Assembly (NCBI GenBank): GCA_963978545.1
Contig: OZ021722.1
Location: forward strand, 1,178,001-1,242,000
DNA: 64,000 nucleotides
Origin: Linyphia triangularis
Lineage: Eukaryota > Arthropoda > Arachnida > Araneae > Linyphiidae
Direction: 5' to 3'
Part shown: piece after piece, positions 35,672 to 48,055 of the stretch
Position numbering within the stretch: the first letter of the stretch is position 1
How the letters are laid out: each line of letters opens with the position of its first letter
Made by a program: the position numbers and the translations under genes
The notes under the pieces: generated by a model
The model's input: only the letters and a program-made list of their open reading frames with translations
What the model was told of the DNA's origin: nothing
Databases searched by the model: none

Positions 35672-35852
35672 TGGTTGGTTGTTTTCAGATTATCTGGAGC
35701 CGTCAGCAACACGAGGGCTATAATGCGCCGAAACATTTGTCATTAGACAAGCCAACACACATTTACAAACACCCATGCCTAACACGGGACTCGGAACCCG
35801 CAACCTCGCGGTCTAGAAGCTAGCTCGCTAACCACTATACCGTTTGGTCGGC
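35672..35852 (-). mobile_element. SINE-1 copy 7
   Basis: The 14-bp direct repeat CCCGTGTTTTTTGT lies at 35658-35671 and 35853-35866. Confidence 0.96.
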
Positions 35853-36010
35853 CCCGTGTTTTTTGTACTGAATCATTGAAATACGTAATTTTGATCAAAC
35901 TAATTTAATATTATTAGCTATTCTTTTTGCTTTACTTCTAAAATTTGGATTAAACTTTGTTTAAGAGGAAGACATATGATTCCCTATACTCAGAATGTTA
36001 CAAGCTTCTA

Positions 36011-36256
36011 TACTAAACTCCACCTTAACTTAACATCACTTAGACGGTAGATCTTCACCGTGCTCATAGGATATCCATCCAGTTTGGCGGCGTGAAGGCA
36101 TAATGCTCGCCAAACCTTATAGGCTTTTCTTCTCTATAAAGTTGCTGGACTGAGCTTCCCAGCGTGTGCTTTCACGCTGCCAAAATGGATGAATATCCTA
36201 TGAGCACGGTGAAAATCTATCGTCTAAGTGATGTTAAGTTAAGGTAGAGTTTAGTA
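36011..36256. mobile_element. MITE-A copy 2
   Basis: Ends TACTAAACTCCACC and AGAGTTTAGTA. It sits at the TA of CTTCTA in MITE-B. Confidence 0.93.
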
Positions 36257-36372
36257 AAGTGCATTTCATTTAGAAACTACTTTCCATAAAACCCCCTTGA
36301 CATTTAATGAGTAGATACGTAAATGAAGACTTGAAAAAGTAATATAAATTAAAACCTCGAAAATAGCGTCTA

Positions 36373-36609
36373 TGCTAAACTTCAACTTAACTTGACATCA
36401 CTAGACGGTAGATCGTCACAGTGCTCATAGACAATTAATCCATTTTGGCTGCGTGAAAGCATAATGTTCGCCAAATCACAACCCTGTACAGAACAAAAGG
36501 CTATAAGATTTGGCTAGAATTGTCTTCACTCAGCTAAAATGGATTAATTGCCTATGAGCAAGGTGAAGATCAATCGTCTAGTGATGTCAAGTTAAGTTGG
36601 AGTTTAGTA
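36373..36609. mobile_element. MITE-A copy 3
   Basis: Ends TGCTAAACTTCAACTTAAC (one change) and GGAGTTTAGTA. TA duplicated at 36371-36372 and 36610-36611. Confidence 0.93.
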
Positions 36610-36880
36610 TAGTATATTTTATTTTATATTTAAAATCCTTACATCAATGGCTATGCAGTGGAGCCACCAGCATAGCCATTGAATAGCCATGGTCTTTCCT
36701 TCATTTTCCTTTATAATAGATGGACATCAAATGTATGCAATTTGTGTCATTTCATGAAATGATCATTTTCATGCCAAATGTCAAGGTTTTATAGAAAGTA
36801 GTTTCTAAATGCACTGGGCTACAAGATAATAACACGGAGAGAATACGCAATGATCCTTACTAGGACTTCATGCAAATGAT

Positions 36881-37340
36881 TGAAGGTCGGTCAGTTTAAT
36901 TTTTAAAGAGTCCCATCACGTATCGTACCGCTTAAGGAATGCGAGCATAAAGTCTTAGCATTCGAAAGGAACCCATTATTCAGTTCCGGGATCACGTGAT
37001 AAAGGTTATTTTTAGCTCCATTTTCACTCGAGTCAAATGGAGAGAAATAATGCGATTCATCGCAGTGATAACTCAACTCGACTTTCGTTTGCATAAATTT
37101 TGTAACACTTTGTTGAGATTTAACGCTTTTCGTTCTCTCCAGTGATTGTAAAGAGTGATTTATGCAGCTTTTGTTGAGAAAGAAATACTTTTTTTTTTTA
37201 AAACGAGGCAAAATGCTTATTTGACGAGTCAATTAATTTTCAGAGTTTGAAATAGTTGTTTTAACCATGTTGCGTACAACATTATTTATAATCACGCGCA
37301 AAAATATATGTCATGCATTTATAAGCCAAAGTTAAAAAAT
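36881..37340. other. Mostly unassigned; inverted fragment of the 37.5-kb TIR element
   Basis: About 37140-37235 matches the reverse complement of 37810-37900 (AAATGCTTATTTGACGAGT). The rest is unremarkable. Confidence 0.5.
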
Positions 37341-37353
37341 GACATTTTTATAG

Positions 37354-37524
37354 TTGGTTGTTTTCAGATTATCTGGCGCCGTCAGCAACACGAGGGCTAT
37401 AATGCGCCGAAAGATTCGTCATTAGACAAGCCAACATACATTTTACAAACGCCCATTCCTGGCACGGGACTCGGAAATCGCAACCTCGCTGTCTAGAAGC
37501 TAACCACTATACCGTTTGGTCGGC
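37354..37524 (-). mobile_element. SINE-1 copy 8
   Basis: The direct repeat GACATTTTTATAG lies at 37341-37353 and 37525-37537. It has lost GCACGC near the A-box. Confidence 0.95.
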
Positions 37525-37544
37525 GACATTTTTATAGAAACGTG

Positions 37545-38050
37545 CAACAAATTTAACTTTATTTAATAATTTTGAAATCGTGGAGAAAGTAGCACTTTAC
37601 CGCGAGATGTGTGGGAAAGTAAATTTCTCACACTAGTGTGAAAAAGTGCTTTTCTGTCGTGCTCACATTTTGTATAGTATAGAAAAGACATGGAACATTT
37701 TCAGAAGAGATTCAATGACTGGAGCCGTCAACTTATATTTTTTGCTCGTGATTATAAAAATAGATTGTATGCCAACACTTGAACCTTTTTTATACTCGGT
37801 TAATTTATTTGTCTCGTGTTATGGTACTCGTCAAATAAGCATTTTGTCTCGTTTAAAAAAGTATTACTTTTCCAACTATAGTTGCATAAATAACTATTCT
37901 ATATCAAAACTAAATAAAATTTGAGTGCGTGCGGAAAGTACTTTTCAGCACTAATACGAGAAAGTAATTTTCAATCACTCTTCGCTGTAAAGTGTTATTT
38001 TCGCTACGACTTTCGATTAAAAATTATTAAATAAAGTTTAATTTTTTGTA
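37545..38050. mobile_element. DNA element with ~100-bp terminal inverted repeats
   Basis: The left end TTTAACTTTATTTAATAATT matches the reverse complement of the right end, and the similarity continues through AGCACTTTACCGCGA versus AACACTTTACAGCGAAG. No transposase. Confidence 0.65.
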
Positions 38051-40659
38051 CTATTTTACAGTACATTATATTTATTCTATTTTTGCAAGTATTTTCTTCT
38101 TAATTTGTTTACTATTTTTAATTTTGTAGCTAAAGGGAAAAAAATTAAATATAGAAATATAGGTACCATTAGAACATACTATTAAAATGACGAGTAATTA
38201 ACTCGTTACAAAACATCCTTATCACTTTCAACTTTAATTTTGCCAAATTACAAAAACATCAGATATAAATAAAAAGTTTTTGATTTTCCCTATTTTTGTT
38301 CAAATTTTCCTATTTCTATATCAAATTGTTTTACAACTTTAAAAGCATAAATGTGCGACATTTTTGTACAGAAGTACGCCGTCAAGTTTATCATTATTAA
38401 CTGGATAATTACAGTCTTTACTCATTAAGTTATCGGACTTAGAAATATTTATTTTTCTATATCTCTAATATTTTCTCCTTTTCTCGTATCTATTCCTTTC
38501 TCCTTTCTTTTTTTATCATCCCGAAATATTTCCTCCCGAATTAGTTAATTCTTTTCTGCATTCCGCTCATAGTTTCTTCGTGTTTTCTTTCTTTCTTCTT
38601 CTTAACTGTTGAGTTCCTTTTCCTGGTGCAATTGGGGCGTATTGTTGTCCTATCTGCCGAGATATAAAAACGAATCATGATATTCGATGAGGTTTTCGGT
38701 TCAGTCGCTCGTTTGAGGCTGAAATTACACCTCAGGATAAACACTTTTAACTGTGATAGTTTATATTTCTAAATAATCTGCTTGTGCAAAAAAAAAAATA
38801 GATCGCTGAGAGTACAAACCATCCAACCGACCAAGGCCTAAAATTTTGTATGCGAGCTGAAAACGGACTTTCGGTTGTAATTTTTATTTCTTTTAATTAT
38901 AACAAATTGAATTTTTGAAATGGAACTTTAGTCTCATCGAAAATGGTTTGAAATATCGCACGTAACTGTAGCACATTTTTAGAATGTTGTCGTACGGGTG
39001 ACAAGAACATTCTGTGTACTCTCACGGTACGTCAACCGTTAGTGAGACGAAAATTCGTTCAAACTAATTTCTTCATTCCGTCGAAGCGATATATTCGGAC
39101 AAGTATCCGGTCCGCCATGCAGCTAAGGTCCTTATTATTCAAAACCACTTTTGTGGCACTCTTTCGTCACAGAGTAAAGCCGGGCTGGACATTGACCCAG
39201 TATCATATTAAGCTCCCTAGAATTTCATGTATAGCTTAGGGTGGTGTCTGAGCGACTGAAGGCTCGCGTTCGCCTTTCGAGTTGTTATAAGAATATAACT
39301 TGGGTTGCTCATTCATATCAAAAGCTTTTTGAAGTATAGTAATTACATTTTGAAAACCCAAAATAGTTCGAATACAAGTTAACATGTAAAGTGCTTACAT
39401 TTCATATCCAGTGTATTCCATGCGAAGCAGACTCTTGTAATCGGATAATTTTTTAGTATTTTTTTTTCTAACTTTTGAATGAAAAGTTTCTTGTTTTTTT
39501 TTTCCCCCCTCGAAAAAACTTCTGATATTTCCTATTTTCCATATGCTTCCTGTAATTTCTAAATTTCGAACTAAACTTACTCAATTCTGTTACATTGTAG
39601 AGGTAGAAGCCAAAATTCCCTATATTATTTCTTAGAACAATCAAAAAGACTTTATTCTGCTAAACTGTGAGAAGCCCTCAAAGAAGCCAAGCAAATGTTC
39701 GATTTTACGGTCCTTACTGCACCCCTGCAAAATTCGATACGATCAAACGATTGTGCCCAATTCTTTTCTTTCATATCGGTGGAGGGTTGCGGTCCAATAC
39801 TATAACAGTTCCCTTTCAAACAGCGTCAGACACTAGGCGACAGCTTTTTCTCCGGCCCGCCTACAGAAGAGCAAAAATCAAATTTTGCGGAAGTAATTTT
39901 AATTTGTCTACAATAGTATGTGTTTACTACCAAAACCGCGTTTTCTATTAAGTGGCCCGCGTCAGTAAATCAGAAAAATCTTTTTTTTTTTCTTCTGAGA
40001 CTGCCAGAAAAATAAAAAAATAAACAATAGTTTGAATTATTACCAATGACGCATTGCTTAGTTTTGTACTTATGATAGATACCCTACCCCCTCGACTCGT
40101 GAATGGCACAGTTCGATTTCTGCATTTTTGAATGTGATGGGCAAGAGTTGGGTGTTATAATGCATACTGGCCTCTTTTGTTTTGACTTGAAAAGAAGTAT
40201 CTCTATGACTCCAGTGCAATAATAGCTTCGAGGACTAGTTTTAAACGCAAAGTAGATAGTGAAAAGCGGACCAGCCGTCATCGTCTCGCAATTAACATCG
40301 ACTAAAATGACGGATTTAGGAGGAAATATCTTTATTGATTACGAGTTTATATTAAGTCACATTGTAATATTGTCACTAAAGATTAACTTCTTTTATGACT
40401 TTGATGTACAATGTAAAGAAAATTATTTTTTTAATTATTTGAAACAAGAATCAACTATCAATTGTTTTTTTTATTAATATAAAAAAGTTAAATTATTGTT
40501 TCAGTTTTCAAAATAGTTTCATATTGTTAAATCTTTAGTAATTATCACATTTCGAACATATGTAGTAAAGCAATATATTAATTGGCTTATTCGGAATAAA
40601 TCTGAGGCCCGCGGGAAAGTTCCAACATAAGTCATGCGGCCCGTCTCTAAAAGTTAGTG
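38051..40659. other. Largely single-copy-looking DNA, no gene recognised
   Basis: Very A/T-rich to about 38500, then mixed composition. Several short ORFs (38541-38744 minus; 39042-39239 plus; 39667-39951 plus) have no recognisable domain. A TATAAA at 38663 and a TCAGTC initiator-like site at 38701 are 40 bases apart, too far for a normal core promoter. Confidence 0.4.
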
Positions 40660-41010
40660 GCGAACGCTGCTTTAAAAGATCCGAACTCACATAATTACAT
40701 CTTTTAAAAGTTCGCCAAGTTGGCAATACATATTGCGTCGTCAGTGATACATTCATCATCTTTTAGTCGTTCTCTATTTAGTAGGTCATTTTGTTTGGTA
40801 ACCACCACTCTAATTTTCAATTAAGAAGTCTGCAGACGATTTGTCTCTGCTGTCGCCAAGATCTTTCATCTTCCTAAAATGAGCCAAGTTGGCGATAAAT
40901 ATTACGCCATCAGGGACGAATTGCTAGTTTGGCTCACTTTTAAAAAATGGAAGTATTTTCGCCAGAGAATAAATATAGTCTGCACATTTCCTCATTGAAA
41001 ATGAAAGAGA
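40660..41010. mobile_element. Rep-F fragment
   Basis: Two halves of the foldback family (TCGCCAAGTTGGCAATACAT and GAGCCAAGTTGGCGATAAAT). Degraded. Positions 41011-41329 are unassigned. Confidence 0.65.
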
Positions 41011-41329
41011 AATAATTTTTTCGTGACCAAATCTGAATACTCTCTTTTAAGAGATCGATCTTTTGAAGCGTCTCACTTTTCGAATAAGTAAACTGACATC
41101 TGTCGGAGTTTCTAGTTTTTCTTCCGCAATAAGAGATAGTTTCTTCACAGACCTGAATCTAATGACACCAGAAGAATTCCGATACAATTAGCCACCTTTT
41201 ACTAATTGATGGCGACCACAATTTGCACACCTTTTGCTATTCAGACACTCTTCAAAAGCAGATTCAGCATTTGTGTATAGAGTGAGAACAGAATGTAATC
41301 GGACATCACTCCGAATTCCTTATAGAATG

Positions 41330-42270
41330 TAGAGAAATGATAATAGATCATGAATACACTGGTCTGCCTAGGCAAAAACTAATAAAAAATCGACAATGAA
41401 TGAGCTGGACCAAATCTGATTGCTCACCCTTCTTTAATTTTCAGTTAAAGAAAGTTGAAGACGATTTGTCTTTTCTGGCACCAAGATCTTTAAAAGTCAG
41501 CCAAGTTGGCATTTAGCATTATGTCACCAGTGACGTAATACAGTAGAATCTCGATTAACCGACCAAATTCGGACCAAAGGTAGGTCGGTTAAGCGAAAAT
41601 TCCGGATAAAGAGAGTTGTAAAAAACGATAAAAAGTAAATGATTTTCGTTTATCGAATACAAGACTTTTAATGTTTTTTTATGACATAATTGTTGGAAAT
41701 GAGTTTTTGTCGCAATAATCTCGATAATCTTTGTTTCGCTGCTCTATTCCGGAGTTTTTTTTTAAGACAATAGTTCAGTTTGATTTGCATCCGAAGGTTG
41801 CTCTAACCATGTCAGTTCTTTAGAAAAACAGTCAAAAGCCTCACCATTACTTATGTAACTTTAGAGGGAGGGAAAAGATTACGGTTTAAAAAGCAACAAA
41901 TGATTTATTACTCATTTGGGAGATTTTTGATGTCGACTAAATGATTGCCGGTTAACAGAGAGTTCCGGATTAAGGAGGGACGGTTAATCGAGGTTCTACT
42001 GTACTTGTCTCACTATTAAAAGATGCAAGTATTTTTTGCCAGAGAAAAAAAATTTCGTCTTCACTTTTTCTCATCGAAATTTAGAGAGCAGTGGATTACC
42101 ACATAAAAAAGAATGCTCCTTTTTAGGCAAGTTATGACATATTTGGATATTGGATTTAATTCAATTCAATCAATGTTGATTAACAGTTATCTACATTATA
42201 TATATAAAAAAAAAAAACTCAGAATGATGTTTCAGGAGGTACCTAACCTTGCAGTCGCTTCTCTGACAAA
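41330..42270. mobile_element. Rep-F copy split by a pogo-like MITE
   Basis: The left arm 41330-41540 (CACTGGTCTGCC, CAGCCAAGTTGGCATTTAGC) and right arm 42004-42270 (AAAGATGCAAGTATTTTTTG, ATGTTTCAGGAGGTACCTAA) are continuous once the inner MITE is removed. Confidence 0.8.
41541..42001. mobile_element. Pogo/Tigger-like MITE (461 bp)
   Basis: Ends CAGTAGAATCTCGATTAACC and GGTTAATCGAGGTTCTACTG, flanked by TA on both sides (41539-41540, 42002-42003). The inner subterminal repeats CCGGATAAAG and TTCCGGATTAAGG also mirror. Such ends are typical of pogo-group elements. No transposase. Confidence 0.88.
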
Positions 42271-42739
42271 GTATAGTTTCGCTGATACTCTCTGCAGGGC
42301 TTCCTACTTTAAAACTGAACCTTTTAAACTAACAAAACACTTTTTATCGGGGACGACTTTTCAAGTCCAATTTGTTGAACACTGTCACGTTGAAATTGTG
42401 GTGGGGAAAAAAAAGGTCGAAGGGTCGTCAGATATTGGGTTAAAGGGCGACTCGCTGGGGAAGTGGTGGCGCATTGAGTATCGATCGCCCTTTTCTCTTG
42501 TTGCGAACTCCTGTTACATCCCCTTCCCTTCAATGAGCCTCACTTACACATGGAATTACTGTGATCTCTGAAAATTAGACTCCGCATCTTTTGACGGCTC
42601 TCCTTTTACCTTATTTTGCAATTTACACTAATTATCTACCTCTTAACATCAATTCCCCTTAACAACTTCTTAGAAGCTTTCTGCATACACAGCAAAGTTA
42701 TACTTCTTGAACACCCTATACACAAAGTAATTTTAGTTA
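42271..42739. other. Unassigned sequence, partly repeated at 43.7-44.1 kb
   Basis: A 152-codon ORF (42113-42571) runs from Rep-F into this area and looks accidental. Block 42540-42660 (TTTTACCTTATTTTGCA) resembles 43990-44080. Confidence 0.4.
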
Positions 42740-42978
42740 TACTAAACTTCAACTTAACTTGACATCACTAGACGGTAGATCGTCACAGTGCTCATAGGTA
42801 TTTAATTCATTTTGGCCGAGTGAAAGCATAATGTTCGCCAAACCAGAACTCTGTAGAGAACAAAAGGCTGTAAGATTTGGCGAGAATTATGCATTTACTC
42901 CGCTAAAATGGATTAATTGCCTATGAGCACGGTGAAGATCTATCGTCTAGTGATGTCAAGTTAAGTTGGAGTTTAGTA
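42740..42978. mobile_element. MITE-A copy 4
   Basis: TA duplication at 42738-42739 and 42979-42980. It lies directly against the outer end of a MITE-B copy (GAGGAAGTCCTAGTAAGG). Confidence 0.93.
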
Positions 42979-42980
42979 TA

Positions 42981-43387
42981 GAGGAAGTCCTAGTAAGGAT
43001 TATTCCCTATACTCGCTATGTTATAATCATCCAGTCCAGTGCCTTTTTATTAGAAACTATTCTGTAGAAAACCTTGACTTTTGGTGAGTAGGTACGAAAA
43101 AGATCACGTCATGAAATGACATAAATTGAAAATTAAAAAATGGCGTCAAATACAATTTTATTTTATATTTGAAAACCTTACGTCAATGCTCCTGGTTTTG
43201 TCTTTTGCTGTTTTAGTTTTCATTTATAATAGGTGGACATTAAATGAAAACAATTAATGTCATTACATTATGTGATCTCTTTCGTACCTATTCGCCAAAT
43301 GTCAAGGTTTTGTACAAATTAAAGCATAGATTATAACATAGTTAAAAAAGATAATAACATAATGAGTATAGAGAATGATCGTTACTA
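42981..43387. mobile_element. MITE-B copy
   Basis: AGTCCTAGTAAGGATTATTC to GAGTATAGAGAATGATCGTT. Its last bases are split by MITE-A copy 5 and resume as GGACTTCCTC at 43623. Confidence 0.85.
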
Positions 43388-43620
43388 TACTAAACTCCAA
43401 CTTAACTTGACATCAGTAGACGATAGATCTTCAGCGTGCTCATAGGCAGTTAATCCATTTTAGCGAAGTGAAGACATAATTCTCGCCAAACGCCTTTTGT
43501 TCTCTACAGGGTTGTGGTTTGGCGAACATTATGCTTTCACGCCGCCAAAATGGATTAAATACCTATGAGCACTGTGACGATCTACCATCTAGTGATGTCA
43601 AGTTAAGTTGAAGTTTAGTA
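43388..43620. mobile_element. MITE-A copy 5
   Basis: Clearest case for the family ends. TA at 43386-43387 and 43621-43622 flank TACTAAACTCC...AGTTTAGTA, inside the MITE-B end TTACTAGGAC. Confidence 0.95.
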
Positions 43621-43779
43621 TAGGACTTCCTCTAAATTTGTTACAGCCACCAATTACACACATATTAATTTTTCTTTCTTTAATAGGTATATTCACTTCG
43701 ATTGTGTTTGCTTGTGGTGAGCCAAATCATATCACAGACCTCACCTACACACGGGATCACTGGCTCATACTGATGGTTA

Positions 43780-43962
43780 TGCCGACCAAACGGTATAGTG
43801 GTTAGCATGCTAGCTTCTAGACCGCGAGGTTGAGGGTTCCGAGTCCCGTGTTAGGCATGGGTGTTTGTAAATGTATGTTGGTTTGTCTAATGACGAATGT
43901 TTCGGCGGCGCATTATAGCCCTCGTGTTGCTGACAGTGCCAGATAATCTGAAAACAACCCAC
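43780..43962 (+). mobile_element. SINE-1 copy 9
   Basis: The 14-bp direct repeat CATACTGATGGTTA lies at 43766-43779 and 43963-43976. The tail is AAAACAACCCAC. Confidence 0.96.
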
Positions 43963-43976
43963 CATACTGATGGTTA

Positions 43977-44758
43977 AAAATTGTTCTCAGCATCTCTTGA
44001 TGGTCTTTTACCTTATTCCTCATTTTGCACTGATGATTCTCTACAAGAAATAATCGCATAACAACCTCATAGAATCATTTCAAATTGAAATGTCTTAAAA
44101 TAAGACACAAAAATAGCGCTGCATTCAGACTCCAAAATGGAGTCTTAGTTTTTAAGGCATTTCTGTTTTTTTAATATTTACGACATTTTCAAACAGTTGA
44201 AGTGTCTGAATGAGTTGACTTTCCTGATACACACTGGTAAATATTATAAATAATTAAGTTTGAATTCTTTACTAGTGTGTTCTATACGTTATAACCCTTT
44301 GTTGACTATGTTTCATTTCCTTCAGGAATTGAAGACAGCACAAGTACTCGTGTCTTAAATTAATACCCTATTTAGCGTCTGATTCCAGTGACACTTTTGT
44401 GTCTTTCTTTAGACTTTTCAATTTATAGTTGTTTTTTTTTTTTTTTAAGCATTTCTATTCACTTTCTTTGTATTTGTTTCCCGCCAGCCAAAATCTTCTT
44501 TGATTGATTCGTTGTCGAGGACAATGAGTTCTATCAAGTTTTGAGGATGGAAAAAAAAAAAAAGATGGAAAGTCACTGAACTGAAGTTTTCATTGTGTTG
44601 GTCAAACGATACTCGACCTGAACTTGAAATTGCTTAAATAAGTCGCAGTTATACGTTGTCAATGCATGTCAAAGAAAAACTTTTGTTTTTTTCCTGCATT
44701 AAAAATTTTATTTCAGAAAAAGAATTGCAAGTCTTTACGCTTCAACGATATTTGGTAA

Positions 44759-44797
<39 letters not shown>

Positions 44798-45374
44798 CGC
44801 TACAAAAAGCTTGTGTATTTGGCAACAATTTTACCGGATTCGCATAGTTCTTAGAAGTCTTTAACAACTACTTTTTTGGTAGGTCCTTATAAAAGAACCC
44901 TTAAAGTAATTATTTTTTTTTCCTTTTTTTTTCTTAGAGCTTTTCTTAGTAATCCCAAATTTGATTTGTATTCGCCCTTTCTAGAAGTCAGGACCCTTCA
45001 TTTATTGGTGGAAAAGTTTTATCTTCCAATTTGCTTGGATTATTTCCTGGAAGACTTCTTTTTACTTCAAATGTGGATGGGCCTTCATTACACAAAAAAG
45101 AATGTTGCCAAAATTACAAATGAAAAGCTACTCAAACACTGTTTGATTCTTATAAATTAACGTTTTTAATTTATGTGTAGGAAAACAATGAATTTTTGTC
45201 TCTACAAATTTATAAGTGCTCTTTAAGAAAACTTCAACAAGTAATTAAAAAGTCTTTAAAAATTACTTATTTTTTAATTTTAAAATGCTGTATGAACCCT
45301 GTTTAACAAGTGTACAAGAATTTGTGGTTTTACGTGAAAAAATAGTATGATAAAAATATAGACACCTTTTTTTT
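43977..45374. other. A/T-rich DNA with long A-run, no gene
   Basis: Poly-A at 44760-44794. Short ORFs here are low-complexity and unconvincing. Confidence 0.5.
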
Positions 45375-45950
45375 CAAAAATATCCTTTATATTAACTTCG
45401 ATTTTGCGTGTGTGTGTGGGAGAGAGGAGAAGGGGGGGGGGGGGTGACTAGCTGTGTATGTCGAGGGCAGGAAAATCTGTGGAGGCTTAAATAACCCCCT
45501 TGCCTTCATCCAATCGGGCTGAAATTTGGCAGATAGATTCAATGCATTCTATCAAATTTTTGTGCTGTAAAGGTTGCTTTTAAGGACTACTAATAAGTAA
45601 CTTGTCGTCATCTAATCGCGCTAAAGTGATATTGAACCGACCACAAAAAAAAAAAAAAACTTTTTCCTGTTGCCAAATATTTTTTAATAAATAAATAAAT
45701 AATAAAATTATTTTATTCGGAAAAAATAGAAGGTATGTGGATGGGAGTGAATAAATAAACGTTCATTTTTTTATAAATAAATGTTGAAGCGTAGTTTGCC
45801 GAATATTTTGCTGATAGAGATGTTTTTGATATTTAAAGTTAGATTCAAAACACCAAGCACGAGCTGTTTATGGAATCGACACTGTGTTAATGAATATAAA
45901 TTTTGGCAATGTATATAAAGGATTTAAATAAAAAAAACTTTTGTTTTATG
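45375..45950 (+). mobile_element. Rep-E copy
   Basis: TTAACTTCGATTTTGCGTGT through CAATCGGGCTGAAATTTGGC and TGCTGATAGAGATGTTTTTG to AAAAACTTTTGTTTTATGCG. A G-run sits at 45433-45444. Positions 45951-46539 are unassigned. Confidence 0.75.
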
Positions 45951-46539
45951 CGTTACATTATTTTCTACAAAAAAAAAAATGATACTTAAATGCTTCTCGT
46001 AAGATGCTAACTACATCCTTGAAATCCTCCGCTAACAACTCTTACCTTTCATAAATCGCTCCCTCTAATTTATAAAAAATAAGATAATTTTTTGTTCTAT
46101 ACCTCCCTAAAACGAAATAAGTAATTTTCTCGTTTTTATACGTTTTGCGAATTCGGCTGTGTGTTGGAGAAAAAGAAGAAGTTTTGAAAATTGGATTTCT
46201 CTAAAAATAGCTTCTGCATTAAGTTCTAAGAAGAGTTAACGCAAAATCTTTGCAAATGACAAAGAAATTAATTTCCCGAAAGCACGGTGGCGTGAGTGTG
46301 TACAATCTTCACGTTTCTGAAAAAGACTGGAATTTCAAAAAGGGTGTGTAATGTTCAAAATATATATCTGTTCATAGTGAAAAAAAGTTTTTTTTTTCCT
46401 CTTGAAGTATCGAGTGAATAAGGATTTGTTTTTCACTGAGCAGTTTTTAATTTAATAATATTCATCGAAAATATCAAGATGTTTACTTTTTGAAAATTAC
46501 ACTAAAAGCGAAAATCAATTTTAACGTTAAAATAATCGG

Positions 46540-47185
46540 CTTAGAGGCTATGTACCGATTCGATGTTGATAACAATGCATTCTATCAAGTTTTGGGGGTT
46601 GTCACTAAAAGGTCGATTTTAAACACGTTTCTATAATCGTTTTGGAATACTAATAAATCTCATTTAACCAATCATTATTGAAACTCTTTCCTGTTGCCAA
46701 AATTATTTTAATCATGATAAATAAAAGATAGGATATGAATGCATAAATTGATGTTCACTTTTAAATATTTTATATTAACTTCGATTTTGTGTGTATGTCG
46801 ACGGTGGAAAAATCTGCGGAGGCCTAATTAACCCCCTATCCATCATCCAATCTTTAAGAAACTTGGCAGATAGATTCGCTGTCGATGACAATGCAGTCTA
46901 TCGAATTTTGAGGCTGTAACTGACCCTAAAAGGTCGCTTTTACGGAATACTAATAAACCAATCTGCCGGCATCAATCGCGCTGAAATAGCATTTAACCGA
47001 TCGTTGAAGAAACTGTTGCCAAAACTGTTATAATGAATAATAAAATAAATTGTTTTAATGAAAATAAATAAAAGATATTTGGATGTGAGTGCATACATTC
47101 ACATTCATTTTACTGAATAAATTTTGAAACGTAGCTTGCTGCATATTTTGCTGATAGAGATGTTTTTGATATTTAGAACGTGGAA
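46540..47185 (+). mobile_element. Two partial Rep-E copies in tandem
   Basis: The first (46540-46770) has CACTAAAAGGTCGATTTTAA. The second (46775-47185) restarts with TTAACTTCGATTTTGTGTGT and repeats the blocks. Confidence 0.7.
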
Positions 47186-47860
47186 TAAATAACGGTCATA
47201 TAAATCACCGAGCATCGAAACATTATTTTGCATTATTTTTTGTCTACTCATGGATAACATAAAAGTATCGTTTTAAAGAATTGTAAAAATATAGATGTTT
47301 ACATTTTTCAAATGTTATTATAGTGTTTCAGTGCTTCATGCCCTTGTACTTACTTAAAGTGCCATAAATATACAGTGAAATTAGACTGATATTTGTGGTT
47401 GTCCGTATCCTTGTGATATTAAACCTTTTCTACTGAATTTTAAAAAAGGAACATTTAATTTTAATTTGTAATCTGGAAAATATAGGATCTAAATTAAATG
47501 TCTTACCATCTTGCATTGTTTGGTATAACTCAAAAACTGGTAAAAAAAAAAAAAAAAAAAAAAAAACATTTTAATATTTTGGCATATGTAGATGATATAT
47601 AAGTAAACTTAAAAATACTGAGGACATGGGGCAAATATAGAATGAGAAAGTTCTGTATGGAAGTTATATACAGAGAAATACAGCAGCAAACTTAATGGCA
47701 GTGTTTGAAAACTTCTCCCGCAGAAATATTTTGATTGCGCCCCTGTGAATATCCGAATTCTGTTCAAATAAAATAATGATTTTGTGGTTCTTGCAATTTC
47801 AAAAAAATTGCTCACATTTTTTTGGGGTACTTTCTTAAGACACACGTTTCGATCGCTTAA
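47186..47860. other. A/T-rich DNA, no gene recognised
   Basis: Holds an A-run (about 47543-47566). Sequence becomes G/C-rich after about 47880, at the candidate Shaker exon. Confidence 0.5.
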
Positions 47861-48055
47861 AATGCAACATTTTTTCCCCTGCTTGTCGTTTCTTCGAAGT
47901 ATGAATCGTGTGCAAGGGGGGGGGCGAATATTGCATTTAGACGTCAATCGCCGAAACATCCCAATCGGTGCGAAATCGACGCTGGCGCCATCTGGATCCC
48001 GCCGCCGCCGCCGCACTTCCCGGACAGTCCGGCATCCTTATTCCTCCCCTCGCAG

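Larger units (their letters stand above)
35985..36880. mobile_element. MITE-B copy carrying two MITE-A insertions
   Basis: Family sequence appears in three blocks (35985-36010, 36257-36372, 36610-36880). Removing both MITE-A copies restores continuous MITE-B sequence. Confidence 0.88.

Noticed and set aside
38663..38706. TATA box plus initiator as an upstream Shaker promoter
   Set aside because: The spacing of about 40 bases is too long and no exon is recognisable downstream.
42113..42571. 152-codon plus-strand ORF
   Set aside because: Begins inside a Rep-F arm and crosses its edge into other sequence, with no recognisable domain or splice context.
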